DNA of 64,000 nucleotides, taken from the NCBI RefSeq assembly GCF_007859945.1, contig NZ_SJPQ01000006.1, positions 30,561-94,560 of the forward strand, written 5' to 3'. The stretch comes from Pseudobythopirellula maris. GTDB taxonomy: Bacteria; Planctomycetota; Planctomycetia; Pirellulales; Lacipirellulaceae. Below, one piece after another: positions 47,218 through 55,635 of the stretch. A model generated the notes under the pieces. The model had not been told where the DNA came from. It saw only the letters and a program-made list of their open reading frames with translations, and did no database searches. The translations under genes and the position numbers were made by a program. Position 1 is the first letter of the stretch. Every line of letters starts with the position of its first letter.

Positions 47218-47593
47218 AAACACGTTGATTCGCGCCACTCAACGCGCTTACTGCCAAGTCTTATAGACGGTCTTGTTTCGTCGGCTTAGTATCGGCGAGC
47301 CTTCGGGAGGGGCCCCGAACGCTCTCTATGCAGCGAGAAAGCAGCGACCATGGCCGCAACGCTCGCTGCTGAGGCGCGGAAGGCGTCTCGCAAGACGTTG
47401 AAGTCGGTGATGTCGACGTCGACTCTCCGAACGATTGGGCGACCGAATCCGAGTTGGCCCACGGCCTTGCCAACCGTATTGTCGTCCGCGCAGGATGCGC
47501 GATTTCTTGAAAGGGTGCTGCCGGTAAGGGACACCGTCCTTATTCAACGCGCATCGCCTCCCGGTCGTGCAATCCGTGCTGGGTGGCGGTCGC
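47218..47593. other. Intergenic region between MITE copy B and lacI
   Basis: About 375 bases with overlapping short open frames on both strands. One on the minus strand (47286-47534) has protein-like stretches such as VGQLGFGRPIVRRVDVDITD but matches nothing I recognise. It may be a decayed gene. No RNA gene or promoter is evident. Confidence 0.3.
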
Positions 47594-48649
47594 TCAGTCC
47601 GGTCGCGTGGCGTAGGAGGCCGATGACGAGCTGGGGAAGAACCGCTTGACCTTCGAGGGGGGGGGAGCGGTCGTGTCGTGGATCTCGAACCAAGCCTCCT
47701 GCGCCTTGGCCGTCATCGACGGGGTTGGCTTCTCTTCGACCTGCGCACGAACGGCGTCGAAAGCGGCCTCGCCGATCAGGGCGGAGTCTTGGCAAACGGC
47801 CGACATGCGGGGGAGCACCGTGTTGCGTGTGTCCCAATCGTCGAAGCCAATCACCGAAAGGTCTCCCGGCACACTGGCCCCGAGTCGCTGGGCCTCGTTG
47901 ATTACACCGACAGCCACGAGCGGGTCCGCGATGAAGAGCGCCGTCGGACGATCGCTCTTGCTCAAGATCCTCCGCACAAGCGGCGAGCCGTCCATCCGGA
48001 ACGGGGGCACTCGGTGGATGTCCTCCTCACGATAAACGCCCGCGGCTTCGAGCACCTCGCGGTAGGCGCCCAGTCGGTCGTTGTGGTCGCCGTCTTCACG
48101 GTCACAAGTGACGAAGCCGATTCTTTGGTGCCCGAGCGAAACAAGATGCTCTAACGCCTCACGGCTGGCGGCGCGCGAATCGGCGTAGACGAATCTTAAA
48201 TCGTCGCATTCAAAGTGATCGCCGATAACGACAAGCGGCGCGCCTTCGGCCGCCATCGTGACCAGCTCAGCACGCTGCTCGACGGCCGAACGGACAACGG
48301 CGCCGCAAACCCCCTTGCGCGCGAAGAACTGCTTGAGCGATTCGCCCACACCCCGGTCGCGCGTCATGTCGAGCAACGCGAGATCGTACGGCGATCGCCG
48401 CATCGCGCGGCCAAGCCCGACGATGCAGGCCGAGTCGTAGGGCGAGCCAAGAAAAAATTGGTCGGTGTAGAGCAACGCAATACGCTCGGCGGTTCGTTTG
48501 CCCACGGTCGGCGCGTACCCCTTGGCCTCGGCCGTTTCGAGCACGCGCAGTCGCAGCTCTGGCTTCACCGTGTTGTTGCCGTTCAGCACGCGTGAAACCG
48601 TGGCTATCGAGACACCAGCTTCGCGTGCGATTTCTCTGATTGAGCCCAA
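47594..48649 (-). CDS. LacI-family transcriptional regulator
   Basis: This 351-residue protein starts at TTG 48649, with AAGGA (48656-48660) 6 bases upstream as SD. The LacI helix-turn-helix is canonical: SIREIAREAGVSIATVSRVL. The periplasmic-binding-protein-like effector domain follows (IALLYTDQFFLGSPYD, GLGRAMRRSPYDLALL, LVVIGDHFECDD, LVSLGHQRIGFVTCDRED). It probably senses a sugar and represses the divergent cluster starting at 49015; matching palindromes lie before its own start and at the facing promoter. A run of nine G (47657-47665) within its last codons is a possible slippage tract. Confidence 0.92.
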   Translation of the reverse strand: MGSIREIAREAGVSIATVSRVLNGNNTVKPELRLRVLETAEAKGYAPTVGKRTAERIALLYTDQFFLGSPYDSACIVGLGRAMRRSPYDLALLDMTRDRGVGESLKQFFARKGVCGAVVRSAVEQRAELVTMAAEGAPLVVIGDHFECDDLRFVYADSRAASREALEHLVSLGHQRIGFVTCDREDGDHNDRLGAYREVLEAAGVYREEDIHRVPPFRMDGSPLVRRILSKSDRPTALFIADPLVAVGVINEAQRLGASVPGDLSVIGFDDWDTRNTVLPRMSAVCQDSALIGEAAFDAVRAQVEEKPTPSMTAKAQEAWFEIHDTTAPPPSKVKRFFPSSSSASYATRPD

Positions 48650-48675
48650 AACGAGTCCTTAGGTGGCATATCGAT

Positions 48676-48690
48676 GTAACAGTTACTTTA
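48676..48690. promoter_or_regulatory. Candidate LacI-family operator, copy 1
   Basis: GTAACAGTTACTTTA contains the perfect 11-base palindrome GTAAC-A-GTTAC. It lies 27 bases upstream of the lacI start codon, a position suited to autoregulation. GTAACAGTTA is the exact reverse complement of TAACTGTTAC in the second site. Confidence 0.6.
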
Positions 48691-48790
48691 CCTTAACCCG
48701 GAATCGACCTGCGTGCAAATAAGCATATTAATACAAAGAACAACGCTTTACACGCACTCTACGGATAGTCACAACCACCTCAGAAATTGC

Positions 48791-48819
48791 TTGACGAGAG
48801 CGAACCGAGCTCCTAGAAC
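48791..48819 (+). promoter_or_regulatory. Candidate promoter for the glycan cluster
   Basis: TTGACG (48791-48796), a 17-base spacer and TAGAAC (48814-48819) form a reasonable sigma70-type promoter reading toward the gene at 49015. The second operator-like site begins 4 bases downstream, overlapping the expected transcription start. Confidence 0.55.
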
Positions 48820-48822
48820 GGA

Positions 48823-48841
48823 TAACTGTTACTTTAGTTAC
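48823..48841. promoter_or_regulatory. Candidate LacI-family operator, copy 2
   Basis: TAACTGTTACTTTAGTTAC shares TAACTGTTAC (as reverse complement) and GTTACTTTA (as direct repeat) with the site at 48676-48690. Its position right after a -10-like hexamer is where a repressor would block initiation. Confidence 0.6.
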
Positions 48842-49014
48842 TTTGGTTGCTCGCTTTTTCGCAGGGTCGTTTTTGAGTCGGCCCCTATAGTTCTCCGTTG
48901 CTCTTCTCGCTTGCTGATTCTGATTCGCCTCGAACGGCCACGTTGGCCCTGAGGCTACCCAGGCTCTTCTCGGCTTCTTTGACTTTTCTGTTTCTCTTCT
49001 CAGGAGTGAACTCC

Positions 49015-49653
49015 ATGTTCCGCGCGATCGGTTTCCTGGCTGTTACGGCTTTCGCCATGGCGAATGCCCACGCGAACCTCATCGTAAACCCCGGCTTCGA
49101 GGATCCTTCGACCGCTCCTGGTGTGGAGTACTTCGGCGCCACCGGCTGGAGCGACTTCGGCGGCGGCACTTTTACGGTCAACTCAGCGGTCGTCACGCCG
49201 AACTCGGGCGACCAGTCTCTCAAGATGTTTGGCGGCACTTCGGGCGTCTATCAAGAGTTCCCTGCGAGTCCGGGGCAGATTTGGGACGGCGGGGCCTACG
49301 TGCTGAATGACGCCGGCGATGCGATGTCGGGCGGGCAAGTGGCCGCGGTCAACATCGAATGGATCGACGGCGCCGGCGGACAGGTCGGGTTCATCAGCAA
49401 TGGCGACACGATATCGACCACCCCCACGGGAGACTGGCTGCTAAGGCCCGTCAGCGGCGTCGCCCCCGCCGGCACGGCGTTGGCCCGGCTGGTGCTCATC
49501 ACCGGCGACTTCAACGGCGGCGGCATGACCGGCATTGGCGGAGCGCCGAAATACGACGACGCGTTCTTCTCGTTGCGTGTCCCCGAGCCGACGTCGCTGA
49601 TCCTGGCGGGCTTGGCCCTGTTTGGCGCCGCTGCATCCCGTCGCCGGAGCTGA
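49015..49653 (+). CDS. Secreted PEP-CTERM protein with carbohydrate-binding-like beta-sandwich
   Basis: Predicted 212 residues from MFRAIGFLAVTAFAMANAHA. The start has a good SD, AGGAG at 49002-49006, 8 bases before the ATG. After the signal peptide the protein is one domain (LIVNPGFEDPSTAPGVEYFG, SGDQSLKMFGGTSGVYQEFP, DDAFFSLRVPEP) resembling the jelly-roll region also found in the two GH16-like proteins nearby. It ends in a PEP-CTERM tail (VPEPTSLILAGLALFGAAAS, then RRRS). It is the first gene after the putative LacI-controlled promoter. Confidence 0.82.
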   Translation: MFRAIGFLAVTAFAMANAHANLIVNPGFEDPSTAPGVEYFGATGWSDFGGGTFTVNSAVVTPNSGDQSLKMFGGTSGVYQEFPASPGQIWDGGAYVLNDAGDAMSGGQVAAVNIEWIDGAGGQVGFISNGDTISTTPTGDWLLRPVSGVAPAGTALARLVLITGDFNGGGMTGIGGAPKYDDAFFSLRVPEPTSLILAGLALFGAAASRRRS

Positions 49654-49797
49654 CCGTTTCGCGAGGCCATCGCCCGATCGCGTTCGTGGGGCTGCCTGAC
49701 AGAGGCCCCACGACGCGACGGCCGATGCGGTCCATGCCGCCGGCGCGCGTGGCTGCATAAGCACTCATCAAGATTCTCACTCTCTTCACTACCAGAC

Positions 49798-51597
49798 ATG
49801 ATGAAGGTGGCGGATATGCGTGGTTACGCCCAAAGTCGTATCGTCGTAGCTCTCGCCGCGACGCTGGTCGCGACGCTCAGCGCAGCGGCATCGGGGCAGG
49901 TGTTGCTCCATGACGACTTCGACGACTCGAACGGTCCGATCGGCGCCCAAGGCGATGGCGTTGTCGATCTTTCCGCGTACCGCGCGCCCTTTGGCGGCGA
50001 AGACTTTCTGGGCCGGACCCAGCTCCGATTCGATCTGCCGGTAGAAAACTTCGCAACCGCAGCGGGAGGCAGCTCGGACGGGCGGGTCGCGCTGATCGAG
50101 CTCGACACCTACAACCCGCTCGACCCCGGCAACGCCTTCTACGGCACGGACCTGCTGACCAAAACCAATTTCGCCCGCGCGGGCGGCCTCCGTTGGGAGG
50201 CGCGGATGAGGTTCCGCGACGGCCTGCCGGGTGGCTTGGTCGGAGCGGGGTTCCTCTACGACGTGCAGCGGCAAGACCCGCCCAACTCGGGCGTTCTGGT
50301 CCGCGACGAGATCGACCACGAGCTGCTCAGCAATGTCGCCCAAGGCCCGGCCCCCCAAAGCACGTTCACGAACGTTTGGAACGACGGCCCGTTCACGGGA
50401 CCGACTTCCGGCGGCATTGGCGAGACGATCAACACGTCGTCGGTCTCGGGCGGTTTCGACCTGACCGATTTCCATGACTACCGCATCGATTGGCTGCCCG
50501 CCCGGGTCGACTACTACATCGACAACACGCTCGTCCGCCGCGAGACCGGCGTGGTCCCCGACGACCCGATGAAGTCGCACTTCAACCTCTGGGCCCCGGA
50601 CGAGGGTTTTGGCGCCGCCTTCAACAGCGGGCTGCAACCGACGGCGAACCCGGCGAACAACCAGACCTACACGCTTGAGGTCGATTCGGTCCACATCGAG
50701 CGGCTCAGCACGAACGCGACCGAGCTGCTCTCGGACGGCGGCTTCGAGAACACGTTCGAGCTGCCTTCGGTTTCCGGGAACGGGCCTCCGCCGACGTTCG
50801 ACTCCGCCACGGGGACAGGAGAATGGGTCGCCTTTAACAACGCTTACATCGACTTCGGCGAGTCGGTCGCGCCGGCCGAGGGGTTCAACGGCCTGAAGGT
50901 TTACGGCCCGTTCAAACCGACCTTCGACGCCTCGGGCGTTTGGCAGAACATCGCGGCGGCCGAGGGACAAGAGTTTCGCGCGTCGGTCATGGCGCAATCG
51001 CCGAGCGGTGACTCGATCGCCACGAACGGCGACGACCAGGTGCGCTACACCACCCTGAACCTCTCCTTCCACGACTCGGCGGGCGCCGTGCTCAAGGAAT
51101 TCGCGGCCAACCCGGATTCGGCCAACGCCAACGGCAAAGAGACCCCCATCTTCGACAGCCGCGACGGCAACCTGCCGAGCATTCAGGACGAGTGGATCGA
51201 GTACACCGTCGACGCCATCGCCCCAACGGGGACCTCGTTCGTGCGCTACAACTTGTTCTTCGTCCAGGACGGCAATTTCGGTCCGGGGGCGGTGCACTTC
51301 GACGAGGCCTCGCTCTTGCTGCTCGACCCGATCGCCCCGCTCGGGGTGGCCGGTGACTACAACGACAACGGCGTGGTCGACGCCGCCGATTTCACCGTTT
51401 GGCGAGACGCGCGGGACAGCGGCGTCACGCTGCCGAACGACCCGATCGGCGGGACCATCGGCGCCGCCCAGTACGACCAATGGGTCAACAATTTCGGCAT
51501 GGTCGCCGGCACGCCTGCGAACGCCGTTCCCGAGCCGGCGACGTTGGCTTGTCTCCTCGGCGGACTTCTATTATTCGGCGCGCTACGACGCCCTTGA
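49798..51597 (+). CDS. GH16-like secreted glycosidase with dockerin-like and PEP-CTERM parts
   Basis: This 599-residue modular protein has a signal peptide (VVALAATLVATLSAAASGQV). The GH16/laminarinase-like lectin fold spans about residues 35-300, with the putative catalytic motif DEIDHE (about 170-175) and YRIDWLPARVDYYIDNTLVR, a block common in GH16. The usual motif has a hydrophobic residue where His occurs here, so activity is uncertain. A carbohydrate-binding-like beta-sandwich follows (about 305-515; LSDGGFENTFELPSVSGN, GFNGLKVYGPFKPTFD). A dockerin-like module ([20 protein letters not shown], then YDQWVNNFG) and a PEP-CTERM tail (VPEPATLACLLGGLLLFGAL) close it. Confidence 0.8.
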   Translation: MMKVADMRGYAQSRIVVALAATLVATLSAAASGQVLLHDDFDDSNGPIGAQGDGVVDLSAYRAPFGGEDFLGRTQLRFDLPVENFATAAGGSSDGRVALIELDTYNPLDPGNAFYGTDLLTKTNFARAGGLRWEARMRFRDGLPGGLVGAGFLYDVQRQDPPNSGVLVRDEIDHELLSNVAQGPAPQSTFTNVWNDGPFTGPTSGGIGETINTSSVSGGFDLTDFHDYRIDWLPARVDYYIDNTLVRRETGVVPDDPMKSHFNLWAPDEGFGAAFNSGLQPTANPANNQTYTLEVDSVHIERLSTNATELLSDGGFENTFELPSVSGNGPPPTFDSATGTGEWVAFNNAYIDFGESVAPAEGFNGLKVYGPFKPTFDASGVWQNIAAAEGQEFRASVMAQSPSGDSIATNGDDQVRYTTLNLSFHDSAGAVLKEFAANPDSANANGKETPIFDSRDGNLPSIQDEWIEYTVDAIAPTGTSFVRYNLFFVQDGNFGPGAVHFDEASLLLLDPIAPLGVAGDYNDNGVVDAADFTVWRDARDSGVTLPNDPIGGTIGAAQYDQWVNNFGMVAGTPANAVPEPATLACLLGGLLLFGALRRP

Positions 51598-51647
51598 GCG
51601 TTGGCGCCCGGTGCGGAAGAAACACCTTTTTACGGAGCAGTATCCCG

Positions 51648-52700
51648 ATGCGGACTCCCCCCCTCCCGAATCGCCAAGGCGGTTTTACGCTCGTCGAACT
51701 GCTGGTCGTGATCGCGATCATTGGCATCCTCGTCGCCCTCCTGCTCCCCGCGGTGCAATCGGCTCGCGAGGCCGCCCGGCGGATGAGCTGCGGGAACAAG
51801 GAGAAGAACCTGGCGTTGGCCTGCTTGAACTACCACGACGCTCAGTCGCATTTCCCCGAGAGTTCGGGCTACTACGGCACGTTCGACGGCCAAGAGGGCC
51901 GTGGCTCGGCGGCGGGATGGATCTTGCACGTGCTGCCGTACATCGAAGAGCAGCCGCTCTACGACCAATTCGAAGCGGGGGGCGCCTTCGATGGCGTTTA
52001 CGTGCTCGGCCAATGCCGTGCGCCCGCGCCCGGCAAGGGGCTGGCGTCGAAGGTGGGCGACGTCAGCGTGCCGGAGTTGATGAGGACCCAGCTCGAGATG
52101 CTGCAATGCCCCTCGGACGAATCGGTCCTCCAACTCTCCGGCCAGCAGTACGGCTGGCCGTCGTGCGACGTCGCCACGACGAGCTACAAGGGCGTTCTCG
52201 GCGACAGCGTGATCGGCGAGACCAACGGGACGACCTTCACCAACGCCGCGTCGCAATACCCGAGCGGGATCTACGACAAGCCGCCCGAGCCCTACACGAC
52301 CCAGTATGATTGCCACCGCGACACCCGCTGCCGGGGCATCTTCTTTCGCCAGTCGTGGCGCCGGCCGGTGAAGATCTCGACCGTGACCGATGGCACGAGC
52401 AAGACTTTCTTGATCGGCGAGGACGTGCCGGCCTACAACTACCACTCGGCGGCCTTCTACTCCGACGGCGATTGGGGCAGCGGCAACACGCCGCTGAACA
52501 ACCTGATGAGCCTCCCGCCAGGCACGGTCGATCCGGCCTTCTGGTGGGAGCAGAGAGGGTTCCGCAGCAAGCACGTAGGCGGCGCCAATTTCGCTCTTGT
52601 TGACGGCTCGGTTCGGTTTGTCACCGACGGGGTCGACAACGTCCTGTACCGCGTCAGCTGCACCCGCAACGGCGGTGAATCGATCAGCGCCAGCTTGTGA
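51648..52700 (+). CDS. DUF1559-type pseudopilin
   Basis: Predicted 350 residues from [20 protein letters not shown], the prepilin-like signal at the very N-terminus, followed by LLPAVQSAREAARRMSCGNK. An SD-like GGAG lies upstream. The C-terminal block VGGANFALVDGSVRFVTDGV matches the DUF1559 family. It starts 50 bases after the GH16-like gene, so it is probably in the same transcript. It may supply a surface appendage or secretion component for the cluster; that is inference. Confidence 0.93.
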   Translation: MRTPPLPNRQGGFTLVELLVVIAIIGILVALLLPAVQSAREAARRMSCGNKEKNLALACLNYHDAQSHFPESSGYYGTFDGQEGRGSAAGWILHVLPYIEEQPLYDQFEAGGAFDGVYVLGQCRAPAPGKGLASKVGDVSVPELMRTQLEMLQCPSDESVLQLSGQQYGWPSCDVATTSYKGVLGDSVIGETNGTTFTNAASQYPSGIYDKPPEPYTTQYDCHRDTRCRGIFFRQSWRRPVKISTVTDGTSKTFLIGEDVPAYNYHSAAFYSDGDWGSGNTPLNNLMSLPPGTVDPAFWWEQRGFRSKHVGGANFALVDGSVRFVTDGVDNVLYRVSCTRNGGESISASL

Positions 52701-52807
52701 GACGCGTTCGTTCGAGCGCGAGCCTTGCCGGCCGCGCCGCCGGTTTCCAGACGCCCCATCACTCGCGGCGCCAAACGCCCCCCCGAGATCCTAGCAAGGC
52801 GACTCTC

Positions 52808-53533
52808 ATGCATCGATTCACGAATCGATTTGCCCTCATCGTGGCGACCCTCGCGGTTGCGTCTTCCGGATGCAACGAACGAACCGCGACGGTTTCGGGC
52901 GTTGTCCAGCTCGACGGCTCGGCGATGAAGATCGGCGAGGGCCAGCGGGGCATGGTGATCTTCCGTCCGGTCGCCGGCGGAGCCACCTGCACAAGCCTGA
53001 TTACGCCGGCGGGAGGGTACAGCGTCGCCACCGGCTCTTCGGCCGGCTTGGCGCCGGGCGACTACCTCGTTTCGGTACGGGTGATCGAGCTCGTGCCCGG
53101 TTCCGAGGGCGAGGGGGCGAGCGGCAAGCCGATCACGCCCGCCGTTTACTCCGACCCGTTGACCTCGGGCCTCCTTTTCACGGTGGTCAACGGCGTGAAC
53201 AAGATCGTCATCGATCTCGATTCCTCCGCGGGCCCGGCGGTCACGCCCACGCCACCCAAGAACGAAGCCAACCTTGAAGAAGCCGGCCCTGAAGAAGCGG
53301 GGGGAGCGGAAGAAGAGGAGGCAGACGCCCCTCAAGAGAGCGACGCCGCCACGCCTGAACCTACAACCGACGAACCTACAACCGACGAACCTACAACCGA
53401 CGAACCTACAACCGACGAACCTGCGACCGATGAGACGCCCTCGCCGGATACCGGTGCTGCGGCCGACGACGCGACCGCCAAAGAGAACGCGGTTCCACTA
53501 AGCCCCGAGGCCCAGGGGGGAGAACAAACGTGA
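52808..53533 (+). CDS. Lipoprotein with acidic Thr-rich repeat tail
   Basis: Predicted 241 residues from MHRFTNRFALIVATLAVASS, with lipobox ASSGC. The N-terminal beta domain (VSGVVQLDGSAMKIGEGQRG) resembles the small lipoproteins that accompany DUF1559 genes. Residues about 155-215 are acidic and low-complexity, including four identical EPTTD repeats plus a variant EPATD encoded by a 15-base tandem repeat (53357-53431). The gene's TGA overlaps the GTG of the next gene by four bases (GTGA), suggesting translational coupling. Confidence 0.82.
   Translation: MHRFTNRFALIVATLAVASSGCNERTATVSGVVQLDGSAMKIGEGQRGMVIFRPVAGGATCTSLITPAGGYSVATGSSAGLAPGDYLVSVRVIELVPGSEGEGASGKPITPAVYSDPLTSGLLFTVVNGVNKIVIDLDSSAGPAVTPTPPKNEANLEEAGPEEAGGAEEEEADAPQESDAATPEPTTDEPTTDEPTTDEPTTDEPATDETPSPDTGAAADDATAKENAVPLSPEAQGGEQT
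53357..53431 (+). repeat. 15-bp tandem repeat inside a lipoprotein gene
   Basis: Four exact copies of GAACCTACAACCGAC followed by one variant copy. In frame, so copy-number change alters the length of an acidic EPTTD segment without shifting the frame. Confidence 0.92.
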
Positions 53534-53970
53534 ACGAAAAGCTTCAACCTCGCGGGCCGATGATCATCGCGGCCGCTTTGCTCACGCTGCTCTTCTGCCA
53601 AGGTTGCGGCAACGGCCTCGCCTCGGTGAGCGGCACGGTCACTCTCGACGGCGCCCCGCTCAAAGGCGGGGGCGACACGCGGGCGACGATATACCTTTAC
53701 CCCGAGGGCGGCACGGGGGCGCCAGCCGTGGGGCTTCTCGACGAGAACGGCGAGTACACGGTGACTACCGGCACTCAGAACGGGGTGATGCCGGGGCCCT
53801 ACCTGGTCACGATCTCCGCCTCGCAGCTCATCGGCGAAGACATCCCGGGCGTGCCCCGCTCGGCGAGGAGGTTAACGCCAGCCAGGTACGCCGACCCCAA
53901 TGGTTCGAATTTCCGCGTGGACGTCGAATCGGGATCCAACGTGTACGACTTCGCCCTCGATGCGGATTGA
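53530..53970 (+). CDS. Small lipoprotein with carboxypeptidase-regulatory-like domain
   Basis: Predicted 146 residues starting at the overlapping GTG 53530. The signal ends with lipobox FCQGC. The mature part (SVSGTVTLDGAPLKGGGDTR, GLLDENGEYTVTTGTQNGV, GPYLVTISASQLIGEDIPG) is the same small beta-sandwich class as the lipoproteins at 45707 and 52808. Close spacing both ways (4-base overlap upstream, 9 bases downstream) points to one operon. Confidence 0.84.
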   Translation: MNEKLQPRGPMIIAAALLTLLFCQGCGNGLASVSGTVTLDGAPLKGGGDTRATIYLYPEGGTGAPAVGLLDENGEYTVTTGTQNGVMPGPYLVTISASQLIGEDIPGVPRSARRLTPARYADPNGSNFRVDVESGSNVYDFALDAD

Positions 53971-53979
53971 GAAGCAGCC

Positions 53980-55635
53980 TTGAAGAGTGTTCTTACGCAC
54001 GGCGGCGCCCATCGACGCCCTAGGCTCTTCCCAGCCCTCGTAGCGCTGGCTGCAGCGGCGTGCGCGTTCGCCCCGGGCCGTGTGGCGGCCGACGCGCCCG
54101 AGTGGAGCCTGGCCTGGGAGGACGGTTTCGAGTCGTTCGACAGCGGGCGATGGAACGCGGCAACCAGCTACAGGCCAACGAACAACTCGCTGCACGCTTA
54201 TCTGCCGTCGCAGGTGAGCGTCGACGCGGGTGAGCTGGTGATCATTTCGGAGAACGAACCCGCCGGCTCGCTGCTCTACCGCTCGGGACTGATCGAGTCG
54301 CGATCGGCGCAGCGTTACGGGCGCTGGGAGGTGCGCGCCAAGCTGCCCGTGTCGACCGGCATGTGGCCCGCCATCTGGCTGTTGCCCGACACATCGGCTC
54401 ACCCGTGGCCGAGCGGCGGGGAGATCGACATCATGGAGAACCGCGGCAACCAGCCGACCCGCACGAGCAGCGCGTTCCACTACGGGACCAACCCGCCCTA
54501 TTTCCATGACTACGTTTACAGCGAGCAGCAGACCGCGACGATCAGCGGGCAAACCACGCGCTACGACCAGGGCTTCCACACCTACGCGGTCGACTGGACC
54601 CCGAGCTACCTCCGGTTCTACGTCGACGGGGTGAACCACTACACGGTCCACGACGAGGACATCGGCGGGTTCCTCTCGGGCAGCACGCAACCGATGCGGT
54701 TGGTGATCAACACGGCGGTCGGCGGCGACTTCCTCCCGAACCCGAACGCCTCGACCGTTTGGCCCCAGGAGTTCCGGGTCGACTCGGTGCGGGTCTTCGA
54801 GGCGACGGGCGCCCCGGGCGTCGTCGACTTCACCAACGGCGGCTTCGAGGCCAACGGCGACTTTGAGACCGAGGGCGGCTTGTCGGGTTGGAGCGTGTTC
54901 GGCAACGACTTGCCCGGCAATCCGAATGTCCGCGTCGCGGACGAGGCGGTCCGCTCGGGGACCGCCAGCCTCAAGGTGTTCGGCTCGTACCGCGAGGGGC
55001 TCAACCACTCGGGCGTCGCCCAAGGCGTGACGGTCCAGCCGGGAGATGAGATCCTCGCCGAACTCCACGCGCTGGTCCGGTCGGCGGACGCCTTGGCCGG
55101 CGCCAACCGGGTGGCGATGAAGATCGACTTCTACAGCGAGTACGGGGCGAAGCACGGCGGCGACGCGATGCTCAGCGAGCACACGCAATGGTTCGCCGAC
55201 GCCGCGACGCCCACCGACCTGTGGTCGAAGCACGCGATGCAAGTCGTCGCGCCCGACGGCGCCGAAGAAGCGCGGCTCTCGATCGTCTTCGAGCAGCCCG
55301 CTTACGACGGCGGAGCGATCCACGTCGACAACCTGCTGTTCGGCAAACGCTTGGCCGAGCCTTTGGGCGACTACAACTCCGACGGCAAGGTGGACGCCGC
55401 CGACTTCACCGTCTGGCGTGACAGCCGTGGCGCAACAGGCGCGGGCCTGGCCGCCGACGGCAACGGCGACAACCGGGTCGACGACGCCGACTACGATCTG
55501 TGGGTCAGCACCTTTGGTCAATCGAAGAACGAAACGCCGGCCACTGTGAACGCGCCCGAACCGAGCGCCCTGGGGTGCGCCCTGACGTTGCTCGCGGCGA
55601 TCGGTGGGCGATCGCCCGGTCGGCCTTCCCGCTGA
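53980..55635 (+). CDS. Secreted GH16 glycosidase with dockerin-like and PEP-CTERM parts
   Basis: Predicted 551 residues from TTG 53980 (MKSVLTHGGAHRRPRLFPAL); no ATG precedes the homology. After a signal peptide, a GH16 domain spans about residues 40-280: WEDGFESFDSGRWNAATSY, RYGRWEVRAKLPVSTGMWPA, and the catalytic motif GEIDIMENRG (nucleophile and acid glutamates near 148 and 153). A carbohydrate-binding-like beta-sandwich (about 285-455; NGGFEANGDFETEGGLSGWS), a dockerin-like module ([20 protein letters not shown], then DYDLWVSTFG) and a PEP-CTERM tail follow. It probably cleaves a beta-glucan or galactan outside the cytoplasm. Confidence 0.88.
   Translation: MKSVLTHGGAHRRPRLFPALVALAAAACAFAPGRVAADAPEWSLAWEDGFESFDSGRWNAATSYRPTNNSLHAYLPSQVSVDAGELVIISENEPAGSLLYRSGLIESRSAQRYGRWEVRAKLPVSTGMWPAIWLLPDTSAHPWPSGGEIDIMENRGNQPTRTSSAFHYGTNPPYFHDYVYSEQQTATISGQTTRYDQGFHTYAVDWTPSYLRFYVDGVNHYTVHDEDIGGFLSGSTQPMRLVINTAVGGDFLPNPNASTVWPQEFRVDSVRVFEATGAPGVVDFTNGGFEANGDFETEGGLSGWSVFGNDLPGNPNVRVADEAVRSGTASLKVFGSYREGLNHSGVAQGVTVQPGDEILAELHALVRSADALAGANRVAMKIDFYSEYGAKHGGDAMLSEHTQWFADAATPTDLWSKHAMQVVAPDGAEEARLSIVFEQPAYDGGAIHVDNLLFGKRLAEPLGDYNSDGKVDAADFTVWRDSRGATGAGLAADGNGDNRVDDADYDLWVSTFGQSKNETPATVNAPEPSALGCALTLLAAIGGRSPGRPSR

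Noticed and set aside
47286..47649. Small genes between MITE copy B and lacI
   Set aside because: Several short overlapping frames on both strands compete, with no SD, no family and no clear coding bias.
53357..53431. CRISPR-like short direct repeat array
   Set aside because: Units are contiguous without spacers, in frame, and encode EPTTD; it is a coding tandem repeat.
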